A stretch of DNA of 64,000 nt from Streptomyces syringium (GTDB taxonomy: Bacteria; Actinomycetota; Actinomycetes; Streptomycetales; Streptomycetaceae), in contig NZ_JAGIOH010000001.1 in the NCBI RefSeq assembly GCF_017876625.1, positions 1,054,001 through 1,118,000 on the forward strand, read 5' to 3'. The translations under genes and the position numbers were made by a program. Positions 17,129-27,176 of this stretch are shown here, in pieces (the first letter of the stretch is position 1; each line of letters opens with the position of its first letter). The notes beneath the pieces were generated by a model that saw only the letters and a list, made by a program, of their open reading frames with translations, did not search any database and had not been told where the DNA came from.

Positions 17129-18484
17129 TCACACCAGTTCGAGTTGCGGCTCGGGCTGCCGCACCGGTGCGGCCTTCGGCACCCACAGCCTGGTGGTGCG
17201 TACGTAGCCGTAGATCACTGAGGCCAACGCCAGAACGAGAAGCGGTCCGAACACCCACGGATGCGTGGCCATCTCCATCGGCAGATAGCGGTAGCACACC
17301 AGAAGTGCACCGAAGACCGTGACGCCGTAGGCGACCAGCTGGATTCCCGACCGGTCCCAGCCACGTTCCTGCGAGCGCAGCGCTGCTTCGATCGTGAGCG
17401 CGAAGACCACGCCGGCCACGAGATCCACGCCGTAGTGGTAGCCGAATCCCAGCGTCGCGCCGAGCGTGGCGATCAGCCAGAACGTGCCCGCGTAGCGCAG
17501 CACGCGTGGGCCCTTACGGGAGTGAATGAAGATCGCGACAGCCCACGCGGTGTGCAGGCTCGGCATGCAGTTCCGCGGGGTGGTCCCGTCGTAGGGCACC
17601 GGGTGCGGGGCAGTGATCGGCGGCGGCGTGTGCGGCCACAGGTCGGCCACTGCCCATTGCACGCCGCCGGTGCCGGAGGTGCCCGGGCCGTAGGCGAAGA
17701 TCGGTCCGACCACCGGGAAGACCATGTAGATGGCCGGGCCGAGGAGGCCGATCACCAGGAAGGTGCGCACCAGATGATGGCTCGGGAAGCGGCGCTCGGC
17801 CGCCACGTTGCGCAGCTGGTACAGCGCGACGACGACCGCGGCCACCGCGAGTTGCGCGTAGACCAGGTCGAGGAGATGGGTGCCGATCGGGCCGGTGGCC
17901 TCGAGGATCCGGCCTGCCAGCCACGACGGGTTGCCCAGCGCGTGATCGGCGGTCGCCAGGTAGGGGTCGAGCACCTCCGGGCGGGTCTTCGCCGTGATGA
18001 GCAGCCAGGTGTCGCCGGTCTTGCGGCCGGCCACCAGGAGCAGGCCCAGGCCGACGGCCTTCAGCAGCAGGACGCGGTCCCGGCCGGTGCGGCGCGTGAC
18101 GGCGATGACGGCACAGCCCAGCATCACCCACAACGCGCCGTTGCCGAAGAAGTGACCGTCGGGCGTCTTGGCGTCGACCGCCCACCGCACCAGCACGAAG
18201 ACGACGTCGATGCCGATCGCGGCACCGGCCGCGATGAACCGCTGCCGCCAGGTGAGCGCCACCATCATCAACGCCATACCGGCATACAGCGGCCCCGGCT
18301 TGGGGGCGAATATCACCTCGCGCACCTGGGTGACCATCGGCCCCGGCACACCACCGTAGCGACGCGCGGCGATCTCCAGCGCGATGAGGAAACCGAGGGC
18401 CACCACACCGACCGTGGCCCAGAGGATCGCCCGTGGTTGACGCCACGCGGCGAGCTTGGTTCTGCAGTCTATTCGCGAAAACAC
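17129..18484 (-). CDS. PAP2-superfamily integral membrane phosphatase/transferase
   Basis: A polytopic membrane protein of about 451 residues with many hydrophobic segments. The PAP2 signature in the C-terminal half is NCMPSLHTAWA, then GFGYHYGVDLVAGVV, giving the His residues for phosphoryl transfer. The arrangement resembles inositol-phosphorylceramide-synthase-type PAP2 proteins and actinobacterial lipid phosphatases. The substrate is probably a phospholipid or prenyl diphosphate. Start is uncertain: the frame stays open to 18655, but the first 57 codons cross AT-rich DNA with a TATAGT box at about 18491, so GTG 18484 is preferred. Confidence 0.8.
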   Translation of the reverse strand: MFSRIDCRTKLAAWRQPRAILWATVGVVALGFLIALEIAARRYGGVPGPMVTQVREVIFAPKPGPLYAGMALMMVALTWRQRFIAAGAAIGIDVVFVLVRWAVDAKTPDGHFFGNGALWVMLGCAVIAVTRRTGRDRVLLLKAVGLGLLLVAGRKTGDTWLLITAKTRPEVLDPYLATADHALGNPSWLAGRILEATGPIGTHLLDLVYAQLAVAAVVVALYQLRNVAAERRFPSHHLVRTFLVIGLLGPAIYMVFPVVGPIFAYGPGTSGTGGVQWAVADLWPHTPPPITAPHPVPYDGTTPRNCMPSLHTAWAVAIFIHSRKGPRVLRYAGTFWLIATLGATLGFGYHYGVDLVAGVVFALTIEAALRSQERGWDRSGIQLVAYGVTVFGALLVCYRYLPMEMATHPWVFGPLLVLALASVIYGYVRTTRLWVPKAAPVRQPEPQLELV

Positions 18485-18805
18485 CCGCGTTACTATAGGT
18501 ATCAATTGTTTGACCGATTTGTTAGGTGTTGGCCGGAGAGATAACTCTTCGTACCGGTTGGCGTGGCTTTCCGGTGAAGTATGGGCGATGAGGACGCTTG
18601 TCAGAGTCCGATCATGCCATCGAGTAGCACGGGCCTCGCCGGTCACGGGCGGCACGAGGGCCGGTCGGGCCGTGCGGAAGCCGAGGCCTCCGGGCCATGA
18701 GCCGGGATTGCGTGCCCACGCCCATGGCCCGGGGGCCTACTCAAGCACTGTGACCACCGTCACCCGCGGCAAGGGCCGGCCGGCGCCCCGCCGCCCGGCC
18801 ACCCG
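18485..18805. promoter_or_regulatory. Intergenic region between PAP2 and lyase genes
   Basis: The part next to the PAP2 gene (about 18480-18550) is AT-rich and holds TATAGT on the minus strand, a plausible -10 box. The rest is GC-rich with no convincing gene or clear terminator. Confidence 0.35.
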
Positions 18806-20221
18806 CTACGAGGCGTTCATGCCCACGTCCGCAGCCACGAGGGGGCGGCGGACCGGGGCCGACGTCGCGTACTGGTCCGCGCCGACGTCACGGGCGCTGC
18901 CGCGCGGGTGACCGTCGATGTCCTCGGCGACGGACGTGCTCTTCAGCGTCGCCGCTCCGATCGCGGGGCTGCCCGCCGACAGCCGGAACACCCCGTCGGG
19001 TTCCTGCCGGAGCAGCGGGTCGACCCGGCGGTATCCGCCGGTGGGGATGGTGCCGTTGGCCGCCGCGCCCCACAGGATGTTGCCCTGCCAGGTGAAACGG
19101 GTGCTCTTCCCCATCGCGACCAGGCTGCCGACGCTGCCGACCAGGAGGTTGTCGGCGATGACCACATCCTGGGGCGCGTGGTCACGGCCCTCGCCCGAGA
19201 GCGTCCCCTTGTTGCCGACCAGCGTGTTGTGCACGATCACCGCACGGTCGCAGGCGTCGTTGCCCCGCCTCTCGGCCTTCGACTCGCCGGGGTGGTGGTC
19301 GCGGACGGTGCCGCTGCCGATCACCAGGGCCCGCCCCGACAGGCCGCCGAGGTAATTGTTGACGACCAGATGGTCGTTGCCGTAGACCCGCACGCCTTCC
19401 GTGCCGCCGAGCAGGTAGTTGCCCTGCACGGTGGAGCTGTTGCCGTGCCTGAGCACGATGCCGCCACGGCTGTTGCGAACGGTGTTGTACTGGACGGTGT
19501 TGTCCGACGTCTTCACCGAGACGGCCTCGGGGTCTCCGTCGCACTTCTCGAACAGGTTGTACTCCACGATCGCGCCGGCGCTGAGCAGGGCCCGGGCGCT
19601 GTCGCCGAGCCGGACCGCCTCTCCGCCGTTGTCGCCGCTGAAGCTGTGACCGGAGAAGTGGTTCTTGAAGAGGTGCAGGTTCTGAGCCACGGTCTTCTCG
19701 TCGGGGCCGTCGAGAACGACGAAAATGCCCTCGGTGGTCCTGTCGTGGAAATGGTTCCGGTCGATCTTGACGTCGTTGCCCCGCACGACGACCCAGTCGA
19801 GGCCGCTCACCTCGGCGAACCGGAAATCATTGCGCGTCAGCCGGATATTCGACGAGTTCCCCGGAATCTCCAGCGTGCTGCTCTGCCGGAAGGCGAAACC
19901 GCTGACCGTGACATGGCTCGCATTGCTGAAGACGAAACCGCGCTCGCCCCGCAGCACCACACCTCCGCGGGATTCCGCGACGATGCTGATCGGCGCGTCG
20001 CCGGTGCCGTGCTTCCCCGAGATACGCAGGGCACCCCCTGACGGGACGGTGTACGTGCCGTCGGCCACGACTATGCGATCACCGGGCATCGCGCGGTCGA
20101 TCGCCTTCTGGAGGCCGTCCAGGGAACTCACCGTCACCGGGGCAGCCGAAGCGCCGACCGGCACAGCGGCGAGCCCGGCGGCACCCAGCAGGGCGCCGGT
20201 GAGGAACATACGTCTTTTCAT
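18806..20221 (-). CDS. Secreted right-handed beta-helix polysaccharide lyase (PL6/chondroitinase B-like)
   Basis: A 471-residue exported protein. The leader MKRRMFLTGALLGAAGLAAV has a twin-arginine-type RRxFL motif. The mature part begins like PL6 lyases (SLDGLQKAIDRAMPGDRIVVADGTY) and runs through repeated beta-helix turns (NHF, NLF, NTL, NYL units). KNHFSG and GGEAVRLGDS (about 215-240) match the catalytic face of chondroitinase B/alginate lyases. It probably cleaves uronate-containing polysaccharides by beta-elimination; alginate or glycosaminoglycan are the known family substrates. GGGAG lies 6 bases before the ATG. The C-terminal DIDGHPR/DVGADQY ending is typical. Confidence 0.85.
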   Translation of the reverse strand: MKRRMFLTGALLGAAGLAAVPVGASAAPVTVSSLDGLQKAIDRAMPGDRIVVADGTYTVPSGGALRISGKHGTGDAPISIVAESRGGVVLRGERGFVFSNASHVTVSGFAFRQSSTLEIPGNSSNIRLTRNDFRFAEVSGLDWVVVRGNDVKIDRNHFHDRTTEGIFVVLDGPDEKTVAQNLHLFKNHFSGHSFSGDNGGEAVRLGDSARALLSAGAIVEYNLFEKCDGDPEAVSVKTSDNTVQYNTVRNSRGGIVLRHGNSSTVQGNYLLGGTEGVRVYGNDHLVVNNYLGGLSGRALVIGSGTVRDHHPGESKAERRGNDACDRAVIVHNTLVGNKGTLSGEGRDHAPQDVVIADNLLVGSVGSLVAMGKSTRFTWQGNILWGAAANGTIPTGGYRRVDPLLRQEPDGVFRLSAGSPAIGAATLKSTSVAEDIDGHPRGSARDVGADQYATSAPVRRPLVAADVGMNAS

Positions 20222-20556
20222 GAAGACTCCCGAGAGAGCGGAAATGTACCGGGCTGATCCTTGTGCCCTGCCGTGTCGTAGCGCAACAGCTGACGCCCCG
20301 TAACCACAGGCCTCCGCCGGGCCCTTGCCGCTCACAGCCACGTGCGGGACCCCGCCCCGTCCCCTGCCGCGAGCGGACGAAGAGCGCAATGGGGACCGCA
20401 CGTTCGGCGCTCTGTTGCGCAGGAGTAGGCCGGGGTACCTTCCGCCCCATGGGGATACGCGCGCAGCACCCGTATGACGTACAGATCGCTCGTCACAGCG
20501 GCCGTATGCCGCCCCCTTCGGCCGGGCGGCCACCCTTGCCCCCAAGGCGCCCGCCG
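20222..20556. promoter_or_regulatory. Divergent intergenic region, lyase and carboxypeptidase promoters
   Basis: Separates the minus-strand lyase from the plus-strand M14 gene. The frame of the M14 gene stays open through it, but no signal peptide or ribosome-binding site appears until 20557. TTGCGC (20416) followed by TACCTT is a possible promoter on the plus strand. Confidence 0.3.
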
Positions 20557-21843
20557 ATGACGGCCCGCGTCCGCGCCCTCGCCGTCGGCCTCATCACCGC
20601 CGCACTCGCCCTGACAACGGTCCCGACACCGGCCCAGGCCGCCCGCACCCCGCACCGCACCGGCTTCGAGCTCAGCAACGGAACCCGCTGGACCACCCAG
20701 GCCGAGGAACAGCGCCTCCTGGCCGCCCTCGACCGGTCGAGCGAACACGTCGCCGTCCGCCGCATCGGCACCACCGGTCAGGGCCGACCGCTCCGACTGG
20801 TCAGGATCGGCCCCGCCCACCGCACCGCCGAAACCCTCCTTCTCGCCTGCAGCCAGCACGGCGACGAACCCGCCGGCCGGGAAGCCTGCCTCATCCGCAT
20901 CCGCGACCTCGCCCACGCCAGGGACAAGGCCACGCTGCGCTTCCTCGCACGTACCACCGTCCTGGTCGTCCCCACGGTCAACCCCGACGGCCGCGCCGCA
21001 CACACGCGTACCAACGCGGACGGCGTCGACATCAACCGCGACCACATCGCCCTCAAGTCCGCCGAGAGCCGCGCCCTGGCCGCCGTCATCCGGGACCACC
21101 GGCCCGACGTCGTCTACGACCTGCACGAGTACGGCGCCACCCCGCCGTACTACGACAAGGACCTGTTCGACCTCTGGCCCCGCAACCTCAACACCGACCC
21201 CCGCGTGCACCGGGAGGCGCAGGCCCTCTCGGCGGACTACGTGCGTCCCACCGCCTACGAGGCCGGGCACAGCACCGGCACCTACGGCATCTGGACCGAC
21301 CCCGCCACCGGCGACCCCGTCAAACAGGTTGCCGGCGACGGACAGGAGCGCATCCTGCGCAACACCTCCGGCATCAAGCACGCGATCGGTCTGCTCATCG
21401 AGAGCCGCGTCGATGCGAGGACGGACGCCGAGAAAGCGGACCCGGCCCTGAACAACCGGCGTCGGGTACGTTCCCATCACGTCGCGCTCGACGGGATGTT
21501 CGCCTTCGCGGACGAACGACGCCGGCACATCACAGCGGCCACGGCCGCGGCGCGCGTCAAAGGCCTCGCCGACCGGGGCCCGGTCCACCTCGGCGGCGCC
21601 GACAACGACCCCGCACCCCCCGGCCGGACCCTGCCCGACCCGCCCTGCGCCTACCGGCTCACCGCCGAGCAGTACGCGGACACGCGGGACGAACTCGCCC
21701 TGCACGGCGTCAAAACCACTCCGTCACGCGCGGGCGGCGTGCTGGTCCCGCTGCGCCAGTCCCTGCGGTCCCTGGTGCCACTGCTGCTGGACGCCAGGGC
21801 GTCGTACGGACTCACCGCGGCCGAACCCGTCGACCACTGCTAA
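20557..21843 (+). CDS. Secreted M14-family zinc carboxypeptidase
   Basis: A 428-residue exported metallopeptidase. The signal peptide (1-29) ends in AQAA. The zinc site is His101 and Glu104 in QHGDEPAG, plus His190 in VYDLHEYG. The NPDGR and DINRD motifs (substrate carboxylate/Arg) follow the family order, and IESRVD later supplies the expected catalytic Glu. It should release C-terminal residues from peptides or act on amidated amino acids. ATG 20557 is chosen because it gives a clean signal peptide; ATG 20506 would add a Pro-rich extension. Confidence 0.85.
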   Translation: MTARVRALAVGLITAALALTTVPTPAQAARTPHRTGFELSNGTRWTTQAEEQRLLAALDRSSEHVAVRRIGTTGQGRPLRLVRIGPAHRTAETLLLACSQHGDEPAGREACLIRIRDLAHARDKATLRFLARTTVLVVPTVNPDGRAAHTRTNADGVDINRDHIALKSAESRALAAVIRDHRPDVVYDLHEYGATPPYYDKDLFDLWPRNLNTDPRVHREAQALSADYVRPTAYEAGHSTGTYGIWTDPATGDPVKQVAGDGQERILRNTSGIKHAIGLLIESRVDARTDAEKADPALNNRRRVRSHHVALDGMFAFADERRRHITAATAAARVKGLADRGPVHLGGADNDPAPPGRTLPDPPCAYRLTAEQYADTRDELALHGVKTTPSRAGGVLVPLRQSLRSLVPLLLDARASYGLTAAEPVDHC

Positions 21844-21912
21844 TGCACGCCAGCGGTCGGCCGACTCCTTCTTGCCCGGACCGACCGCTCCAGGAACGCC
21901 CCTCTGCCCTGG

Positions 21913-23133
21913 TCATTCGGCGAAGAAGGGCCCGTCGTCCGCGAAGGCGCGGGCTGCGAAACGCTTGCCCATCCGGCGGTATGCGGCAGCGGTGGGGTGA
22001 AGGCCGTCGGGCAGGTCATCCGCCTCGTCCGGGCCCAGCAGTTCGCGTCCATCGAGGTAGTGGAGGTGGGGATCGTAGGCCTGCCGGGCCGCCACGATCC
22101 GGGTCAGCTCGGCACGGACCACCGTCAACGACAGCGCCCCACCGGCCACATCGGCCGGGTCGCCCAGGGCTGTGAGCTTCCCGTCCGGGCCCACCGCGGT
22201 CGGGCCGGGAGCCTCCTCGAGGGCCGGACAGCTCACCGGGGACATCAGCAGCAGCGGGGTGTCCGGGTGCCCGTCCCGGATCGTATCCAGGAACCCGTGC
22301 ACCGCAGGGCCGAACGTCCGCAGCCGGAAGGCGGCCAGGCCCACGATGTTGATGCCCGCCTTGAGGCTGATCAGGTCAGCGGGCATGTCGCGGATCGTCC
22401 GGGCGACATACGGGTCCAGCACCGCGTTACCCGCCTGACTGAGGTTGATCACCTCCACTCCCCCGAGCGCGGCCGCCACCACCGGCCACGTGCCGGTCGG
22501 CCCGTCGGCCTCGAGGCAGTGGCTGATGGAACTGCCGTGGTGCACCCATCGGCGCCGCCCGTCCGGCAACGGCGCCAGCACCTCGCCGTCAGCCCGCAGC
22601 GCCACCAGTTCCGTGGGGGTCTGCTGCGGCAGCCACAGCTCGACCTTCTTCATGCCGGCCGGCAGCCCTGCGAACCGTACGGTCCCCGGCTCGCCCGGGA
22701 TCACTCGCTGCACGGCCCCGGGGCCCGCCATCCGCACCACGTTGCCCACCGGCGCTTGGCGACGCCCGGCCGGGGAACCGTCCACCAGCAGTTCCAGCAT
22801 CCCGGTCGGGCGGGGCCGGGGATCGGTGTCGAGCTGTCCCGTGGAGGTGAGTACGTCGAACTCCACCTCACGCGCGTCCGTGCGGAACACCAGCCGCACC
22901 CCCGAAGGCATCAGGGTCACCCCGTGGACCGACGGGTCCTGGTACTGCTCCTTGGTCCACGCCGGCAACCGGCGCGGCATGACCCCCGTCTGTGTCGTCT
23001 CCAGGTCCAGCGCGCCCCGTATCTCCACTGGTCCGCCCGCCAGCGGAACCGCCCGCATCGCCACCGTCATCGCTCCCGCCCGGTCCAACGCTCTCAGGTC
23101 CCGGATGCGTGGACGCACCCGCAAGTTCTCCAC
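21913..23133 (-). CDS. SGNH/GDSL-type hydrolase with N-terminal carbohydrate-esterase-like domain
   Basis: A 406-residue hydrolase with no clear signal peptide. A beta-rich N-terminal domain (1 to about 190) precedes the SGNH core: block I HHGSSISH with Ser201/202, block II Gly in LSQAGNAV, block III Asn in LKAGINIVG, and block V DGLHPTAAAYRRMG with the Asp-His pair. The two-domain layout resembles CE2/CE3-like acetyl-esterases. It starts at GTG 23133, divergent from the next gene. Substrate unknown; deacetylation of a sugar is the most likely chemistry. Confidence 0.8.
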   Translation of the reverse strand: MENLRVRPRIRDLRALDRAGAMTVAMRAVPLAGGPVEIRGALDLETTQTGVMPRRLPAWTKEQYQDPSVHGVTLMPSGVRLVFRTDAREVEFDVLTSTGQLDTDPRPRPTGMLELLVDGSPAGRRQAPVGNVVRMAGPGAVQRVIPGEPGTVRFAGLPAGMKKVELWLPQQTPTELVALRADGEVLAPLPDGRRRWVHHGSSISHCLEADGPTGTWPVVAAALGGVEVINLSQAGNAVLDPYVARTIRDMPADLISLKAGINIVGLAAFRLRTFGPAVHGFLDTIRDGHPDTPLLLMSPVSCPALEEAPGPTAVGPDGKLTALGDPADVAGGALSLTVVRAELTRIVAARQAYDPHLHYLDGRELLGPDEADDLPDGLHPTAAAYRRMGKRFAARAFADDGPFFAE

Positions 23134-23309
23134 CGCCAGCCTGGCACACCGTTATTCCGTACGGCAGTTGACGTCCCACTACCGGCCGGCGGCGCCTCCC
23201 GCACCGCTCCGTTTCTTACCGGCTTTTGCCGTCGCTCTGCCGTGTCTGCGAAGTCCGCCCGGCAACGTGGTGCCCGCACCTGAGGAACGCATGGCAGAGG
23301 AGAAGGCAA

Positions 23310-24854
23310 ATGACGTACAAGAGCACGGCGCGGCGCGCGGGTCTGGCTGTGAGCATGGCGGCGGCGCTGGCCCCGGTGCTGCCGACGGCGACCGCCACCG
23401 CCTCCGCGCCCGTGAGCGGTCCCACGGCCACGGTGGCACCCGCCTGGTGTCCGACCGTGGGCGGGCACCGGGTCGACTGCGGCCGGCTGGACCGCCCGCT
23501 CGTCGCGGGGAAGCCGGACCTCGGCGCGGTCGAGGTGAGCTACGCGGTCGTACGCCACACCGCGCCCGGTCCCGCCAAGGGCACCGTCGCCGTCAACCCG
23601 GGCGGGCCGGGAGAGACCTCGATCGACAAGGCCGAGGCGTTCGCCTGGGGTCTGGAGAGCCTGCTGAAGGACCACGACCTGCTGCTCGTCGACCCGCGCG
23701 GCACCGGCGAGTCGCAGCCGGTCCCCTGCGGGGTCACCGACGCCGCATACCGCTTCGGCACACGGGCCCAGCAGCGGGCCGCCGTCGAACGGTGCGCCGA
23801 GAACCTCGGCCCCAAGGCCGCCGGTTACACCTCGGCGGCCACCGCCGACGACATCGACGCGATCCGCAGCCGTCTCGGCGTGCGGAAGCTCAGCCTGTAC
23901 GGGCTGTCCTACGGGACGTACCTGATGCCTGTGTACGCCTCCCGCCACCCCGAGCGCGTGCGGTCCATCGTCCTGTCCGGCGCCTACCCGCTCCGGCTCG
24001 ATCCGCTGGCGCGGCCCAGCGCCCAGGCGGTCTCGTTGAACCTGCGCCGGGTGTGCGAGCGCAGCATCCCCGTCGCGTGTGACGGCAAGCAGGCCGTGAA
24101 GGATCTGGCCACCACGGCCGCGCGCCTGCGGGACCGGCCCCTCACCGTGCCGATCACCACTGATCACGGCGTCTACAAGAAGCAGTTCACCGAGGACAAG
24201 CTCGCCAACCTGATGTTCGAGGCAGCCAGCAGCCAGGTCGGATTCGAGCCCGACAAGCCCTCGCCGCTCGGCCGGCTGCCCCATGCCCTCAACCGCTTCG
24301 TCGAGGGCGACGCCGCGCCGCTGCGGAAGCTGGTCCAGGAGGAGGGGAGGACGGGCAGCACGGTGGACCAGGCGCCGTACATCGCGGTCACCTGCAACGA
24401 CTACCGCAAGGCCTGGTCGAAGGACGCGTCGCCGGCCGTGCGGTGGCGCCAGTACAACGCCGCGCTGGCCGCCGTACGCCCCGGTGAGCACGGGGCGTTC
24501 AGCGCCAAGGGCTTCACCGAGGGCACCACGGACGCCGGGGACGTGTGCATCGGCTGGCCGCGCGAGAACACCCCTGACCCGCAGCCCACGCGGCCCGAAC
24601 TGCCGGACGTCCCGGTGCTCGTGCTCTCCGGCGACCTCGACGCCAACACGCCCGACGCGAGCGGGAAGAAGGCCGCCGAGCAGTTCCGCGACAGCCGGTT
24701 CCTCTCGGCCCGCAACATGGGACACGTGCCCGAGCTGGAGCTGAGCCGCTGCGTCACCGGCGTCTCCTCGCACTTCCTCCGCACCGGCTCGCCGGGCGAC
24801 ACCTCCTGCCTGCGCGCCCTCCCGCCGATCACCGTCTCTCCGGTCCGTGACTGA
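23310..24854 (+). CDS. Secreted tripeptidyl-aminopeptidase-like alpha/beta hydrolase
   Basis: A 514-residue exported serine hydrolase of the Streptomyces Tap/SlpD-SlpE family, which removes short peptides from protein N-termini. The signal peptide covers about 1-32. NPGGPGETS (oxyanion region) and LVDPRGTGES precede the nucleophile elbow YGLSYGTYL with Ser200. A C-terminal TAP-like region contains VLSGDLDANTP (Asp) and NMGHVPE (His) to complete the triad. AGGAGAAGG precedes ATG 23310. In Streptomyces such enzymes process secreted proteins; the transglutaminase zymogen elsewhere in this window is a conceivable substrate, but this is speculation. Confidence 0.88.
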   Translation: MTYKSTARRAGLAVSMAAALAPVLPTATATASAPVSGPTATVAPAWCPTVGGHRVDCGRLDRPLVAGKPDLGAVEVSYAVVRHTAPGPAKGTVAVNPGGPGETSIDKAEAFAWGLESLLKDHDLLLVDPRGTGESQPVPCGVTDAAYRFGTRAQQRAAVERCAENLGPKAAGYTSAATADDIDAIRSRLGVRKLSLYGLSYGTYLMPVYASRHPERVRSIVLSGAYPLRLDPLARPSAQAVSLNLRRVCERSIPVACDGKQAVKDLATTAARLRDRPLTVPITTDHGVYKKQFTEDKLANLMFEAASSQVGFEPDKPSPLGRLPHALNRFVEGDAAPLRKLVQEEGRTGSTVDQAPYIAVTCNDYRKAWSKDASPAVRWRQYNAALAAVRPGEHGAFSAKGFTEGTTDAGDVCIGWPRENTPDPQPTRPELPDVPVLVLSGDLDANTPDASGKKAAEQFRDSRFLSARNMGHVPELELSRCVTGVSSHFLRTGSPGDTSCLRALPPITVSPVRD

Positions 24855-24911
24855 CGGCACTTGATTCCGCCCCGGTTTCACCCCGTTTTCGCCACCGACG
24901 AAGATGATCAC

Positions 24912-25610
24912 ATGACTGAAGAAGTGGGGCACCGGCGGACGGTGCTCGTCGTCGAGGACGATCCGGGAGTGCGCAGCACCCTGGACCAGCTGCTGCGCTT
25001 CGAGGGCTACCGGGTGCTGCCGGCCTCCGACGGCCTGGAGGCCCTCGGCCTCCTGGAACAGGAGCGGCCCGATCTGGCGGTGGTGGACGTGGTCATGCCG
25101 GGCCTCGACGGCCTCGGTCTGTGCCGGATGCTGCGCAGGCGCGGCGACCGGCTGCCCGTCCTGGTGCTGACCGCCCGGCACGAGGTCGGCGACCGGGTCG
25201 CGGGACTCGACGCGGGTGCCGACGACTATCTGGCCAAGCCGTTCGCGACGGAGGAGCTCTTCGCCCGCATCCGCGCACTGCTGCGGCGCACCGAGCCGGT
25301 GGAGGACAGCGGGGCGTTGACGGTCGCGGACCTCGCCCTGGACCCCGCGTCCCGGCAGGCGTTCCGCGGGGAGCGGCGGCTGGACCTGACGAAGACCGAG
25401 TTCGACGTGCTGGAACTGTTGCTGTGCCACGTGGGCGTGGTCCTCACCCGGTCGCAGATGTACGAGCGCATCTGGGGCTACGACTTCGACACCACGTCCC
25501 GTTCCCTCGACGTCTACATCGGCTATCTGCGCCAGAAGACCGAGCAGGGCGGCGAGCCCCGGCTGATCCACACCGTCCGCAACGTCGGCTACACGATCCG
25601 GCCCGTGTGA
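24912..25610 (+). CDS. Two-component response regulator, OmpR/PhoB family
   Basis: A 232-residue regulator. The receiver domain (about 10-125) has the acidic pair EDD at 15-17, phospho-acceptor Asp59 in VVDVVMPGLDG, and the LAKPF lysine. The C-terminal winged-helix DNA-binding domain (about 135-230) ends in DVYIGYLRQKTEQ and TVRNVGYTIRPV. The stop overlaps the start of the histidine kinase gene by one base, so the pair forms an operon. Target genes are not evident; the divergent or flanking secreted hydrolases are candidates. Confidence 0.93.
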   Translation: MTEEVGHRRTVLVVEDDPGVRSTLDQLLRFEGYRVLPASDGLEALGLLEQERPDLAVVDVVMPGLDGLGLCRMLRRRGDRLPVLVLTARHEVGDRVAGLDAGADDYLAKPFATEELFARIRALLRRTEPVEDSGALTVADLALDPASRQAFRGERRLDLTKTEFDVLELLLCHVGVVLTRSQMYERIWGYDFDTTSRSLDVYIGYLRQKTEQGGEPRLIHTVRNVGYTIRPV

Positions 25611-27034
25611 TGCTCCGAACGAAGATCACCGCCGTGGTCGCCGTGGCCGCGGCGCTCGCCATCTCCCTCGCCGCCTTCCTGTCGTACCGGGGCGTGAGCG
25701 ACCTGGTCGCCGACGAGCTGGAGCGGGGCCTCGACGACCGTACGAACATCGTCGTCACCCTCCTCGCCGCCGGTCTGACCCCGCCCGCCCGGCCGGACAT
25801 GACCGAGCAGGTCGTGTCCGCCCAGGGGACGGTCAGGCCGCTGGCGCCCGGCCGTGACGCCCTGCCGGTCTCACCGGGCGCGCTGCGCGTGGCCCGTACG
25901 GGCAAGGGCGAGAGCCGCGCGGACATCGTCGTCTCCGGTACCGAGTACGGCACCCTGACCAGGCCGTTGCCCGGCGGCGGGGCGGTCATGGTCGGCCAGA
26001 GCTACGAGGGCGCCGCGCGCGTCGACCACCAGTCCCTGTGGCGGATCTCCTGGGCCACGGCGGCCGCCATCGGCTTCGCGGCACTCCTCGGCTGGCTCGT
26101 TCTGGGCCGGATCCTGCGGCCGGTCCGCCGGCTGGCCGGCGCCACCCGGCGCATCACCACCACGCAGGACCTCACCACGCCGCTGCCGCCCGCCGGTTCC
26201 GACGAGATCGGCCAGCTGACCCACAGCTTCGCGCACATGCTCGCCGCGCTGCGCCGCTCCCGCGCCCAGCAGCAGCAACTGGTCCAGGACGCCAGCCACG
26301 AACTGCGCACGCCGCTCACCTCGGTGCGCGGGAGCGCCGAGCTGCTCCAGCGGGCGCGCGGCAGGCTCGCCCCCGAGGACGAGGAGCAGATCCTCACCAC
26401 CCTGGTCACCGAGACCGCCGCCCTCGACGATCTGGTCCGCGAGCTCGTCGAGCTGGCCACCGACCGCCATACGGAAGAGGAGCCCGAGGCCGTCGATCTG
26501 GCCGTCGCCGCGGAGGACAGCGCGCAGCGCTTCCGCCTGCGGACCGGGCGCGTCGTCCTCGTCATCGAGGACGACACGAACCCGCCGGTGCCGGTGCACG
26601 CCCGGCCGCGCGCCCTCCAGAGGTGTATCGACAACCTGCTGAGCAACGCGGTGAAGTTCAGCCCCGAGGGCACCCCGGTCGCCGTGCACATCGGCGGCGG
26701 CAGGCTGACCGTACGGGACCAGGGCCCGGGCATCGCGCCCGGCGAGCGGCACGCCGTCTTCGACCGCTTCTACCGTGGCCCCCGGACCCAGGCGACGCCC
26801 GGCTCCGGTCTCGGTCTGGCCATCGTGCACGACATCATCGCCGCCGACGCCGGAACCGTCTTCGCGACCACGGCGGACGGCGGCGGAGCGGAGGTCGGCT
26901 TCGACCTCCCGCCCCACGGCCGGGCCGGACCGAACGGCCCGATGGCACGGAGGCATTCTCAGGTCAGCACTTGTTGTCCGGGTGGACGGAACCGCCGTCG
27001 GACAGATTCCCGTTACCGATCTCGTAGCGAATGA
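25610..27034 (+). CDS. Sensor histidine kinase
   Basis: A 474-residue membrane kinase, partner of the upstream regulator. Transmembrane helices at about 8-26 and 147-166 flank an extracytoplasmic sensor. A HAMP linker follows (VLGRILRPVRRLAGATRRI), then the H-box DASHELRTPLTS with His230. The N-box DNLLSNAVKF and G-boxes DQGPGI and GSGLGLAIV are all intact. The last 30-odd residues (after DLPPHGR) are Arg/Ser-rich, match no part of the kinase fold, and overlap the 3' end of an opposite-strand ORF. The natural stop may have been lost by rearrangement. Confidence 0.92.
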   Translation: MLRTKITAVVAVAAALAISLAAFLSYRGVSDLVADELERGLDDRTNIVVTLLAAGLTPPARPDMTEQVVSAQGTVRPLAPGRDALPVSPGALRVARTGKGESRADIVVSGTEYGTLTRPLPGGGAVMVGQSYEGAARVDHQSLWRISWATAAAIGFAALLGWLVLGRILRPVRRLAGATRRITTTQDLTTPLPPAGSDEIGQLTHSFAHMLAALRRSRAQQQQLVQDASHELRTPLTSVRGSAELLQRARGRLAPEDEEQILTTLVTETAALDDLVRELVELATDRHTEEEPEAVDLAVAAEDSAQRFRLRTGRVVLVIEDDTNPPVPVHARPRALQRCIDNLLSNAVKFSPEGTPVAVHIGGGRLTVRDQGPGIAPGERHAVFDRFYRGPRTQATPGSGLGLAIVHDIIAADAGTVFATTADGGGAEVGFDLPPHGRAGPNGPMARRHSQVSTCCPGGRNRRRTDSRYRSRSE

Positions 27035-27176
27035 AGCAGTCTTCGCCGGGGCCGCTCCGGAGCTTGGCTGTGGCGCCCTTGGCGGTTCCCTTACCCGAGG
27101 ACTTGTTCGTCCAGTCGGGACAGGTACACGCGTCCGCGGCAGCGGACCGCAATGGCTTCGCCGCCCGGCCCGCTCA
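26964..27176 (-). pseudogene. Remnant of a secreted SH3-like protein (low confidence)
   Basis: A short frame (stop at 26964, open up to 27176) encodes CTCPDWTNKSSGKGTAK, then AKLRSGPGEDCFIRYEIGNG. This resembles the LRSGPxxxY core of bacterial SH3 domains with paired cysteines, as in small secreted actinobacterial proteins. There is no signal peptide and only a TTG could start it. An upstream in-frame TGA suggests the 5' part is lost or frameshifted. It overlaps the kinase 3' end tail to tail by 71 bases. It could instead be an intact very small gene. Confidence 0.35.

Noticed and set aside
18485..18655. N-terminal extension of the PAP2 protein to 18655
   Set aside because: The extra 57 codons cross AT-rich promoter-like DNA and encode no recognisable segment; a GTG at 18484 gives a normal protein.
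23094..25571. Long minus-strand open frame opposite the Tap-like and response-regulator genes
   Set aside because: Antisense shadow: the plus strand holds clear catalytic and receiver motifs, and the translation has low-complexity Gly/Arg/Val content.
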